From contig CM035168.1 in assembly GCA_020205615.1 (NCBI GenBank), forward strand, positions 127,358,795 through 127,422,794: a stretch of DNA of 64,000 nucleotides, written 5' to 3'. The translations under genes and the position numbers were made by a program. The stretch's first letter is position 1; each line of letters begins with the position of its first letter. Below the pieces are notes generated by a model. That model did no database searches and had not been told where the DNA came from. It worked only from the letters and a program-made list of their open reading frames with translations. The stretch comes from Panax quinquefolius (taxonomy: Eukaryota; Streptophyta; Magnoliopsida; Apiales; Araliaceae). Positions 49,498 through 62,551 of this stretch are shown piece by piece.

Positions 49498-50290
49498 TTT
49501 TCCTTTACCATCGGAGCAGGTGTAGCTGAATCACAAAACTTGACTAGACAAAAGCTGAATCACGAAACTGACTAGACAATACAATCATAAAATCCTTGGC
49601 GCAATATATGTTTGTAATATGTATGTCACGATGCACACGTGAAAATCATCATAAGTTGGAACTACTCTGTCTCTATTCATAAATAAAACTTTATTAAATC
49701 AAAAAAAATTAATATTTTTATTTTGATAATTTTATAAATTATTTTTTTATAAAAATAATAAATAGAGTCCATCTCATATAAGAGAGAACGAGAACGAGAA
49801 CGAGTGTTATACTTTTGAAAATTATCAAGAAATAATTATTACATTATCATTTAACACGTCGGATCTTCTTTTAAATTTAGATGTATGGTGGATTTTGTAA
49901 GTACCATTAATTTATTACTTGATTATTTGTTTTTTGGTACGTGGAATTTGTTTTGTAAGGGTTTAATTTGTTCAAAATTTGAACTTTGATTTGATAGGGA
50001 TTTCTACAGATTATATTTTGAAAAGAATTAAGTGGAGTAATAATTTGGTTAGCATGAAATGTGGATATTCATTCTAAAAGCAGTAATTCATTAATAAGAA
50101 ATGAAAACCATCCATCAGAAAAGAGAATCAATCAGAAATTAACAATTATTAACTTAACAAAAGAAGGGCAGATCTTTTTAAATATAAAACTTTTGAAAAT
50201 TATAAATTCGATATCTAGTATGATTTTACTACCTTTTAAGAAGTAGAGTACGAAATTAAGAATGAGGAATTCAAATTTTGAAATAAAAAA

Positions 50291-50334
<44 letters not shown>

Positions 50335-51549
50335 TCGGTAGATATACTATACTAGTAATAACTATCCCTTTCTTTCTCAAATTACTACTAGTATGATGTT
50401 GAAGTAGTAGTATTAAATAACTCAGAGAACCCCATGACAAATTAAATGCTTCATGGGTGTAGAGCAACCCTCCATTGTTATTCTTCCATTTTGTGGGCCC
50501 ACATCCAGTCAAAATGTTTTGCTTAAAAATATGATTTTATATTTTATGATTATTAAAAAAATTCTGAATTCAGCCTCTAAAATAAACCCAAATATGCACT
50601 TATTATAATCAATGGAGTAATATATAGTAACAACAACAACAATTACAAAGATCATAAACACGTAGTAGTAATTTTTTTGAGATTGTAGTGGAGCCCAATC
50701 TAATTAAATTGTATTAACTCTCTAAAAATTACCCTCCAAATTAATACATACATAAGAAAATAGTAAAACGATAGTGATAATCCAACATGTAGCGGTAATA
50801 TAAATTTTTTAAATAACATGGTACTACAAGTTCAAGACAAATGCATTGCTCCAAATTAACAGCTCTATTGGGTTGGAAATATCGATATCCTTTTCCTTTA
50901 ATAAAATAGTACACCAAAGAGACAAAGAGATTTGGATTTTGGAGGATGAGCTGGAGAATCTCATAGGGCAGTGGCCAGATACTGATACTGATACTGATAT
51001 ATTCATTGATAGTAATACTCCACTGTATAGGGAGTAGTAGATCATAGATGAGATGTCTTTCTTTATCTTTTAATAACTTTTAACGACTCCACAATTACTT
51101 GAAATTTTATCATCGTTAAATGAAAATATAAATTTAAATCATATCTTAACCTAAAAATAATAATATTTAAAATGATATTTTCTTACCTCTTAATATCTCT
51201 CAGTAGTTGACCAAAAAACTATACATATCTATATATAGAATTATAGATATACAGAGAGAGGATGGAGGGGTAGAGAGGATATGGGTAGGGGGACTGCATC
51301 GGATCGTCAGAACCCAAAAGGATCACGAAATATCTGTGACCACCCTTTAATTTTATTAAGCTGATTCTCCCTCTCTTTTTTTTCCCATCACCTATACATT
51401 GTATATATATATATATACACACGAGCACTTTATTCTTTCATTCATACTTGTCATTGTTTTGGTTTGTCTGCTTCTTCGAGTAGTTGTTTTTTTGACAGAA
51501 GTTGGGGTTTATCAATTTATTCATTGGGTTTTGGGAATTTAGAGAGGAA
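49498..51549. other. Upstream region of the response-regulator gene
   Basis: No gene seen. A TAC trinucleotide array of about 15 units lies at 50290-50334. The last 150 bases have a TA array at 51403-51418, about 130 bases before the start codon and followed by a T-rich leader. It could hold the TATA element, but the start site cannot be fixed. Confidence 0.4.
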
Positions 51550-53547
<1,998 letters not shown>

Positions 53548-54086
53548 TCACATCCTAGAGGAGGGAATTAGGAAGAGTGCCTTGGGAACCAGTATAATAG
53601 AGAAAAGCCAAATGGTGTTAGAGAATTTTGTACGCATTAGCTTTTAGCTGTTTTGAGGTTAATCTGGTAATCGTTTTTCTGTTAGTTGACGAGTTGTTTT
53701 TGTTTCTAAAACTTGCTTATTCTCTTTCATTTTGATCAACTCGATGAAATTTTGAAATCTTTTCTTAACTAATCTTTCATTTTCTATACACATAATTCCA
53801 TTATTCTAATGTCTCGACTCTATAATGGTTTTGACTCGAACAAACATTATACTGTATCCCTCCTAATTTCCAAGGTGTACAACGATTATTCAGAGAAGCA
53901 AGCCAAAACCCTAACAATGCATTTTCAAGAAACAGAGAATATTCAGCATTACTTAATAGAAGAAAAGAAATAATAATCTATACGCATATATAGGGCAAGT
54001 TGATTACACATAAACTCGGGTGTGCATAAAAACTTAAAATATGAGCTGAATTGAATTATATAGAACTAACTAACACGGTGGTGTCA
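53548..54086. other. Space between convergent genes
   Basis: Holds the 3' untranslated region of the response regulator and probably that of the small gene on the other strand. Nothing else seen. Confidence 0.4.
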
Positions 54087-54275
54087 TCAGTCAAAATGGC
54101 TGTGGTGCTGGCGGTGGTGATGTATACGGTCAGCCAATCCAAAGCACTGCAAAACAGGGTAACAAGCAGCGAACAAGCACCTCCAACCATACTGCCTGCA
54201 AATTAAACAGGGACAGCAACAACATGCCAGGAATGGATCATCATGTGGGCTAACCCTTTCTTGACGACGACCCAT
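54087..54275 (-). CDS. Small cysteine-rich plant protein
   Basis: 62 residues from ATG 54275: a polar start (MGRRQERVSPHDDP), a Cys-dense centre (ACCCCPCLIC and CLFAACYPVLQCFG) and a His-rich end (HHHRQHHSHFD). The pattern matches a family of short plant proteins with CCCCPC and CYPVLQCFG motifs, likely palmitoylated or membrane-associated and of unknown function. The bases before the second half (TTTAATTTGCAG) look like an intron end, so the true protein may use an additional or different exon join and lose the few residues around LICR. It is convergent with the response regulator. Confidence 0.6.
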   Translation of the reverse strand: MGRRQERVSPHDDPFLACCCCPCLICRQYGWRCLFAACYPVLQCFGLADRIHHHRQHHSHFD

Positions 54276-54559
54276 CTCCTTTTTTTTCACCCAAATTTAA
54301 TTGATATCCAAAAACCAGTCGGCAAAATTAAGACTACCCGCCCCAGCCGGTAGAGAACGCCCACGTAGAGGTGGTTGGGGCCGGGGGGGCTGAGATCTCT
54401 AGCGGGGCGTGGTTAACTTTAGGCTAACCTTTCCCATCTAAGGACAAGGCAGCTTTTTTGTAGATACGAGGACACCTTTTAACTACGTGTTAAGGCCCTT
54501 GGAAACATGAAAAATATTCCTTTTCTTCTCATTTGTAAAAAGACTCTAATTTGTATTAA

Positions 54560-54594
<35 letters not shown>

Positions 54595-55494
54595 AATATA
54601 TTAAATGACATTAGGATCACAATCTTATTGTTATGTGATAACTATTCCATCATTTTTATATAACATAATCACATATATTAAAATTTTAATAATTAATGTT
54701 GGTTTGAATTTTTATTACTATTATTTATGTACTAATTAATTATTCTTTCTCTTTTCTCTCAATAACTATTTTAAAACCCAACTTGGACCGACTGGTCGGT
54801 TGAATCAGAACCGGTTCTATATCGTCCTGATTAAATTAGTTTGGTCAAAATCTAAAATGAATCGCCGGTGATTCAACTGATAAAACTAGTTAAGTTGACC
54901 CCGTGAGCTATTTTTTTATATTATTTTTGTACTATTTTTTTTAATATTAAAATTAACCACTTTTAGTAATATTGTAACTCAATTTTATTATGTTTTAGTT
55001 CATAAAAAATGAGTTTTTTAAAATTTTATTAATTACTAATAATATATATTTTTATATATTTATAACGTCAGTTGTTCAATAACGATTCAACCACTGGTTG
55101 AACCAATTTTAAATTTAGACTGGTACTATTAGTTTATGAATTATAAAATAGTTTAATAATCTTGTAATTATAATTATACTTCCATGATTATAATTCTATG
55201 ATTAATAATCTTGGGATTATAATCCAGATATTATAATTTTTATAAATAAATATAACTTCAGATTATATAAAATATCAAATAATTTAGAACAAATTAAATT
55301 ATCTAAAACAGCTTAATATAACTTTTTTGTTTCTTGATATCAAAATTTAAAAATCCATTACGCTCCGAACATAGTAGACATTAACTGCTCATTTTTGTCA
55401 AATTCCCATCGTGCATACATTCAGTTTCAATTGGGCCCATAAGGATATTTATATAGCTAGGTTGACGTGGCTTATTACTTTTTCACGAATTTAG
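54276..55494. other. Intergenic DNA with repeat fragments
   Basis: A GC-rich patch at about 54335-54410 contrasts with its surroundings, and a poly-T tract lies at 54561-54591. From about 54780 to 55140 a mobile-element-like region holds 'accgactggtcggttgaat' near one end and 'gattcaaccactggttgaac' near the other, so its ends are roughly inverted. No gene seen. Confidence 0.4.
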
Positions 55495-55497
55495 TTA

Positions 55498-55638
55498 GGA
55501 TGAAGTTGAAAATTAATTTCACTATAATAAATTATATAATTTTTTATTACATTAAAATTGTATTGATAAGTTGTATAATTGTATTTGTTATGAAAAATTA
55601 TTAATTTATTATGGTGAAATTGATTTTTAACTTCATCC
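55498..55638. mobile_element. Small MITE with TTA target duplication
   Basis: 141 bases with long inverted ends. The left end is GGATGAAGTTGAAAATTAAT and so on, and the right end is complementary (ATTGATTTTTAACTTCATCC). TTA flanks both sides (55495-55497 and 55639-55641), suggesting a PIF/Harbinger-type mover. Confidence 0.7.
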
Positions 55639-55641
55639 TTA

Positions 55642-57102
55642 GTCATCTTTCTCACAAGTTTGATCGCCAATTAGTCATCTTTTCCAATAATATTTTTTCA
55701 AAAAATAAATAAAATGTAGCTCTTAAGAGAAATACATTTTATTGTATTGCACTAATTATTGCCAATAATTAATTTAATGCCATTTTAAGATAAATACAGG
55801 GATATTTATATAGCTAGACTGTGTAAAATATAAAGATAATAACTGACAACAAACTAATAAGTTGAAAATTAAAAAAAAAAATTCATAAATAAAAAATTAA
55901 TCAAGTTTACTCCATCCTTTCCATGATTTGATGAACCTTTCTCTGATTATCAATGAAATCAATATCATCTTCTTGACTAATGTTATGATGATAAAAAAAG
56001 ATGATACAAAATGATGTATATTATATTAATATATTATAATTATTTGATTCACCCGAATATAGTACAACATTAATTAATTATAATCTCACAAATTATTTTA
56101 TATTTATTTTTTTACGATTATCATTTGTCACATCACATCACTCCATTTTCTGTGGGGGTGGGCGTGGGGTACATTTAAGATTACAAATGCAAGGTCCCGT
56201 TCCCTGTTGGCCCTGTTCCCTGTTCCCTCGTCCCCCTTCTTTCTCCTCCGTCTCCCCTTCCTTTTCCCCTCAACAACGATAACGACCAAAAACAATAAGC
56301 AAACATTATGCAAATCTAATAATCTTTACCCATATCACACAATCTCTAATTAAACTCTGAAGCATTTGCTTCAACCCAGAGCCCAAAAAATCCTTTAAAA
56401 AAAAAAAATACTAAAAATTTATTAATTCCCGATTCAGCAAATATGACAAAATCCATAAATAACACCAGAGCCGCCAACATTAGAGCAACTATTCTCTTCA
56501 TGTTAGCACCGTTTTCGAAATGACTTAGGGAACATGAGTTAATTGGGCTCGTTTTCTGTTGTGTGGGTGCCAAGAATCACTTTTTGGACGGCGTTATCTT
56601 TGCCCGGCTGTTCATGTCGGTCGTGGAGCCATGAACTCGACAGTGACAACGCCAGATTGTATTTATATATAGGTTGATAGGAAATATAAGAGTTTTTTTT
56701 TATTGAGGAGCAACTCTTTGATTTTATAATTTAAATTAAGAGCGATATGTTAAGCACTGTTTTGATCAATTTGTTATAAAACTAATTTTATGAGATTCAT
56801 ATAAATTAAAGAGGATGATTCGTAAGGAAGGAGCAACTCTTAATTTTACAATCCAAATTGAATTATATACTACCAACTAGATTAACTTAGTTGCATTTGA
56901 AGTAATTGAATTTATGGTCAAACTTAATTTATTTTTATGGTTAAATCGTTAGTATTAGCTAAAGATAACTCGGACGTTCCACGTATGCCTTATTATAGAT
57001 ATAGATAGATAGGTTAAAATACCAAAAAAATAAAAACAGAAAAAGAAAACGTACTGCTAACGGATAGAATTCTCCCTCCCTCTCTATCTAGTAGGACGGA
57101 AA
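55642..57102. other. Upstream region of the glycerol-3-phosphate dehydrogenase gene
   Basis: No confident gene. Minus-strand frames at 56128-56313 and 56346-56573 exist. The latter contains a hydrophobic stretch (MKRIVALMLAALVLFMDF) that could be a signal peptide, but no mature protein is recognisable. A CT-rich leader (57072-57090) precedes the start codon at 57103. Confidence 0.35.
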
Positions 57103-57910
57103 ATGTCGTCCCTGCTGTTAGAGCCACCTCTAGCAGCAGCAGTACCAGCACCACCGCCATTCCGGAGATCACTGCCACTCCCATTTTCTCTTTCATCCCA
57201 ACGGCCGTACAGCATCAACAATAATTTCAGACCCATATCTCTTATTCATTCTCTCTCTAACCCTAACACTTCCTCCACTACGGGTCATGGTATTATTAAT
57301 ACAACTAATATAACCCTAGAACAAGAACAAGATCACGAAGAAGAAGACCCAACTAAAAAAGACAGGCGTAAAGTGGTCAGAATCGCTTGGGAGAAGCTGG
57401 TCCGGTGGTCTCGCTCTTGGCGCTCCAAGGTCAAAACCGACGTCCTCGAACGTACTAATAAGGTTTACCTTTCTTCAATTTCCTCTTAATTTCTTTTGCA
57501 ATACATACCAATGGTCATTTTTTGTTTGTTTGAATTTGCAGTGATAGTCATTGTTTCATGTTGATTGTGGTTGATGGTTTCCATAGATTTTACTATTAAG
57601 ATTGATATGCATTCGTGAATTTGGTGTAGTTAATGATTTGGGTACTTTCTCCCCCTTCGGATTTCCTATTTATTTTGTGTATGAAGAATTTCGTTTAGAC
57701 CTCTCTCTATCCATCTACCGGATTGGGTTAACGTGCATGGACTCGGTGGCGGAACCAAACATTTTTAGAGGGGTCAAAATACATCACTAAAAAAAAATTA
57801 TTTATTGACATTTGTAGCGCTTATTTCAAATTCATGTTGCCCAATTATAGTATATGACAATATCCTATTTCAACCGTTGTCAACCTTTTGAGTTGTGAGT
57901 CTAATGACTT

Positions 57911-57957
<47 letters not shown>

Positions 57958-60900
57958 TTCCTCCGAATTATGGGACTATTAATCAGACTTTGAAGTTTTT
58001 AGTCAACTGATTAACTACTTTTATAGATAAATTACAAATTATAATATTATATATTCAAAACCTTATATTGTGGTTCTGGTCATCTTCCTTGGAGACAACT
58101 GAGAGGAACCACTCAAAGAAAGAAAATGAATTAAGTTATTCTCATTTACAAAAAATTGATACCAAGATATGATTAAATCAGTAAGACAAATGAGTGCAAT
58201 ATTAATTAATTATCAAACTTATTTAACATTATTTTATCTTATAGTAATATTGTTAATTTATTATAGGTGGAAGGACATGAGGAAGCAAATGAATTAATAC
58301 CATCTCATAACAAAGATTAAATTTAACTAATATTAGTATGCTTTAGATTACAAGGTTAGGGGGGTCATATGATCCCCCTGGCCACCCTAGTTCCGCCAGT
58401 GCATGGACAACCTAGGGATGGTTAAAGTACACAGGTATATGCTATTATTTTATTATAAGTAAACCAGTGGAAGTCATTGCCACTGATCAGTACTCATTAG
58501 TCGACCTTAATCGGGCAGAGTTGGTAGGGAGGGGAGGGTGGTGAACTGGCTCAGGGATGAGACTTGAGAGAAAGAGAGGTTATTTGTTTCAAAAGGTTGA
58601 ATTATATACCTATTGTGTTTGTCATGGCATCATTAGATTCTGATATAACGGCTTCTTTCTCTTTGTGAATTTTTGGCTTGCTGTAAACGTTCTCTTAAGT
58701 CTGTTATATCTTATATGTTAAGCACTGGCAAGGGAGTGGTTTATTAGAAGAATTGCTATAGTGTAGTATATGTTGGGAGGTTACACATTATTCAATGTTA
58801 CTCTACTCAAAGAAATTGGGAGAAGAAAAGAGAAGGTGGTGGTGGTATATATGTTCCAAGGGAGTCCCTTGTGGATTGTCTTGAGAATGTTAACTTGAAC
58901 CTACTATCATTTTGATCACAATCTTAACACACTAGATTATGCGTGATTGAATGTAAGCCAAGTTGATTGAATACATTTATAGTGATTGAATAAGTATTGA
59001 TAAATCTAAGTGAACCTCATCAAATTGAATTTTCTTAAGTCATGCAATTCTTAAATATGTTAATATTACTTACAGTAGAAAGTTTCAAATTTCAGAATTT
59101 TCTCTACTAAGTTCTTAGGGTTTTGCACCCGGTGGCAGGCCCAGTGCATGTCATGGTTCCACCACCTTTTAAAAATAAATAAATTGCTTCAGTGTTTTAC
59201 AATTTACATACTGTTGGGTCACTGATGTCTTTTTGGGCTCATTTACTGTGACCAGCTGCATACTGCAGTAGTAAACCACATTGGCTCTAGGAGTCCTGTT
59301 GCTATTAAATCCCCTTTTTTCATTTCCTCCTGCCATGGAATTTATAATAAAATGTAACACAATCAACAAGAAAGAAAATTGGAAAATTGTGGCTTTCTGA
59401 AATATATAGCCTGTGGGAATTGCGGGGAGGTTCATATAAATTAGTGTCCTTATTTGTGTTTACTTTAAATGCAATTATCGTCCAATATTCTAATCTTATG
59501 TCAAGTTTGCTAGGTAATTTGGTTAACATTTATCATATTTTACCTTGATACACTGTTATGATCCTAATTGCAAGGTATGGGACTTGTGTCCCACATCGAT
59601 GGTATGGGACTTTGATGTGGGATATTTATAAACTTTGGACTCTCCAACCTTAATAGCTAGCTTTTAAGGTGTGACTCTCCCATTGTTTGTAACAATTGGT
59701 ATCAAAGTCATCCACTACCTCCCGGTTGCAATCGTGCGGCGAGGGTGGTAACGTCGGTATTGAAGTTAGCCCGGGGCTAGAATCGTCTAGCGCAAAGCCA
59801 ACCCGCGTGGGCGCTGGGACTGCGGAGCGTTCTAGCGCAAAGCCAGCCCGCGTGGGCGCCGGGACTGCGGAGCGTGTTGGAATGTTATGATCCTAATTGC
59901 AAGGTATGAGACTTGTGTCCCACATCGATGGTATGGGACTTTGATGTGGGATATTTATAAACTTTGGGTTTTCCAACCTTAATAGCTAGCTTTTAAGGTG
60001 TGGCTCTCCCATTGTTTGTGACATACACATATTGTTGGCAGTCCGAGAAGAAAAGTAGACACAAGGTTTAGCGGTATGTCTATTTATTGTGTATTGCTTA
60101 TCCTGTTACATTAGAAACCTTGGAAATAAATATAGTAAAAAATTGGAAAAAATCAACCATAAAAACTATTTTTTTTTATCTGCGTAGGATGTAGAAAATT
60201 AATCTTCTTCTTTTTGGTCTTTAGGTGGTAGTGCTAGGAGGTGGATCTTTTGGAACAGCAATGGCTGCCCATGTTGCAGGTCGAAAGGCTCAACTGGAAG
60301 TTAACATGCTTGTACGAGATCCTGAAGTCTGTCAATCTATTAATGAGAAACACTTTAATTGGTAAGTTTCCACTTACTGTCACTTGTTTAAACTTCCCTT
60401 GCCACATACCCGGTGATTGGCTACGTATCTTTGGCTTCTGCCTGGTTTATTTCCGTTAGCCTCTTGTCAAGCTAAGCTTTCTATGCGTGTGTGCATGTGA
60501 GGATTGTTATTCCTTTGTTTTCTATAATATTAACTTCTCTAGTTGGTTGTGTTCATCTCTTATCCATATCATAGTATGTAATTTTCTTTATTCTCAGTAA
60601 GTATTTTCCTGAACACAAGCTACCAGAAAATGTTATTGCAACAACTGATGCCAAAACGGCTCTGCTTGGTGCGGACTTTTGCCTCCATGCTGTACCAGTG
60701 CAGGTCTTTCAGTTCCTGTTTCTGTAGTTCTGTTTCTTTTCTTTTCCTCTTTTTTGTTAGTTGTTTCTGCATCCAAGGTTTATCTTGGGATAGGTTGCAT
60801 ATTAGACTGTGACATGTCCATATATGAATGCTTTTGGATTCAGTGTAAAAGTGGAAGTCATTTCAATCCTATTTATTTATTATAATATTATTTGATAACT

Positions 60901-62551
60901 TGACTTTGATACAACGAGAAGAAAAAGAGAATATGATTACTGGCTAAGGGCTAAAACCCTTTAAAACATGCTGTGCTTAACTTGGAGAGGTAGCTTCCCC
61001 TTTTATACACAAGACTTCTTACTTAGTTGGATGTGAGACCAAATGATCCTTCTTTTGATTCAATTTTTAATCCCTTGCCCTTGTCTGGTAGGAAGTAAAA
61101 GTGGACTGGTTGGAGGGGTGGAGGTAAAAGAAAAGTGGAAGAGTGCCCTCCCCCTCCCGGAACACTGAATGAGAAGAAAAGAGAAAGGAAAGAGTTAGAC
61201 TTTGTGGAACTGTTTGATAGTATTTTTTTTCCCTTTTCTAAAACCAAAGTTTCTTTTACAAGTACTTGTGCTTATGGTATTTTAGTCAAGCTACAAAATA
61301 AAGATTTCCTTCCCTCCCATTTCCTTCTCATACTTCCAATTGTACCAAACAACATAAGTTACGTTTCCACTTGGAACACTTTTCCCATTTGAAAAGCTCC
61401 CCCCTTCCCCTCCCCTTCTTTGTATAAATGATCAAAGAATTAATTTATTTTTTAATTGATCACTTTTTTGATTTCCTTTTTTCTTCTTGACCAAGCTTGG
61501 AAGTGGCGGTATCTTATGGGAAAGTGAAGATTAAAATTCAACACATCCCTAGCTTATCCTTTATTTATTATTATTATTATTATTATTGCATTATTTCTTT
61601 ATCCATATCAATTTGTGTTTATATATGTGTTTCTTAGATTCTAAGGTAGATATTGAATCTAATTTTCTAGGCTTCACATGCTTAGAGCTGCAGTGCACAG
61701 TGTTTCTTTTCTACAAGTTATGACAAAGATCTTCCACGTATTTCCTTTAATTACATTCTTATTGTACCATATTGCTCCTATTCTGTAAATAGGCAACATG
61801 TTTTACTTTTATGACATCATGAATGAAAACTGTAATATGCTATTATACTGCAGTTCAGCTCGTTGTTCCTTGAGGGCATTGCTGATTTTGTTGATCCAGG
61901 TCTTCCTTTTATATCCCTCAGCAAAGGTTTAGAGCTTAATACCTTTAGGGTGATGTCTCAAATCATTCCCCAAGCATTGAAAAATTCACGTCAACCGTAC
62001 ATTGTTCTCTCGGGGCCTTCATTTGCATTAGAATTGATGAATAAATTGCCCACAGGTCAGAGCCATTGTTTAATGAACCGTTATTTTCTTATTACTATCA
62101 ATATCTTGTTCCTGTTTTGAATCAAATCTTACTTCATTTTATTTAGCAATGGTGGTAGCATCAAAAGACAAACAAATGGCAAATGCTGTTCAGCAACTTC
62201 TAGCTTCTAGAAACCTGAGGATAAACACGTCAAGGTAGAGGATTTCATCTAGATATTTTGAATCAATTAAGTTGAAAGCGTATAAGCCTCTATCCTTTTC
62301 TTCTTCTCTTCCTACAATGAATAGTATATTGGAGTCGAGAGAATTCAATACCATATGTATAGCTTTTGTTGGCACGCTCGACTCATAACCCCTGATGGTA
62401 CAGTGATGTTACAGGGGTAGAAATTGCAGGTGCACTAAAGAACGTACTTGCAATAGCAGCAGGAATTGTTGAAGGAATGAATCTTGGTAATAATTCTATG
62501 GCTGCTCTAGTTGCACAAGGCTGTTCTGAGATACGCTGGTTGGCAACAAAG
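57103..62551 (+). CDS. GLY1: Plastid NAD-dependent glycerol-3-phosphate dehydrogenase (GLY1/SFD1-like), 3' end outside window
   Basis: Six exons seen: 57103-57462, 60225-60361, 60598-60703, 61854-62055, 62147-62234, 62404-62551. They join in frame for 347 codons. A Ser/Pro-rich plastid transit peptide is followed by the conserved [16 protein letters not shown] segment. The Rossmann motif GGGSFGTAM (125-133), SLSKGLE with Lys225, LSGPSFALE, and [10 protein letters not shown] with catalytic Lys310 are intact. The enzyme reduces dihydroxyacetone phosphate to glycerol-3-phosphate, feeding plastid glycerolipid synthesis. The best match is Arabidopsis At2g40690 (GLY1/SFD1), also tied to systemic acquired resistance. 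The last ~75 residues must lie beyond 64000, so intron 6 exceeds 1.4 kb. Intron 1 (2.76 kb) holds two transposons. Confidence 0.93.
57743..58398. mobile_element. MULE-like non-autonomous element in intron 1
   Basis: Flanked by a perfect 10-base duplication GTGCATGGAC (57733-57742 and 58399-58408). The ends are inverted: TGGCGGAACCA on the left and ...TTCCGCCA on the right. Length 656 bases, with a TA array at about 57917-57953. The 9-10 base duplication fits Mutator-like elements. The TGGCGGA ends resemble a common dicot repeat (from memory). Confidence 0.75.
59554..60023 (+). mobile_element. Complete TRIM retrotransposon in intron 1
   Basis: 470 bases: LTR 59554-59694 (141), internal 59695-59882, LTR 59883-60023 (141). 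The LTRs begin TGTTATGATCC and end TTTGT(A/G)ACA, with six differences between copies by eye. A primer-binding site TTGGTATCAAAG starts at 59696, matching initiator-Met tRNA. The target duplication TACAC is perfect (59549-59553 and 60024-60028). The internal part codes for nothing and contains a GC-rich tandem duplication. It must be moved by proteins of another element. Confidence 0.95.
59788..59878. repeat. 45-base GC-rich tandem duplication inside the TRIM
   Basis: Two copies of 'tctagcgcaaagcca..cccg' continuing 'cgtgggcgc.gggactgcgg', nearly identical, filling half of the TRIM's internal region. Strikingly GC-rich against an AT-rich intron. Confidence 0.85.

Noticed and set aside
56346..56573. 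Possible secreted peptide with a hydrophobic start
   Set aside because: The mature part is mostly Phe encoded by an A-run, and the frame opens on a non-conserved stretch. Too weak to call a gene.
59554..60023. Cassandra-type TRIM carrying a 5S rRNA-like promoter
   Set aside because: The LTR has the 'cccacatcgatgg' phrase common in TRIMs, but I could not find the 5S internal promoter boxes, so I do not assign it to Cassandra.
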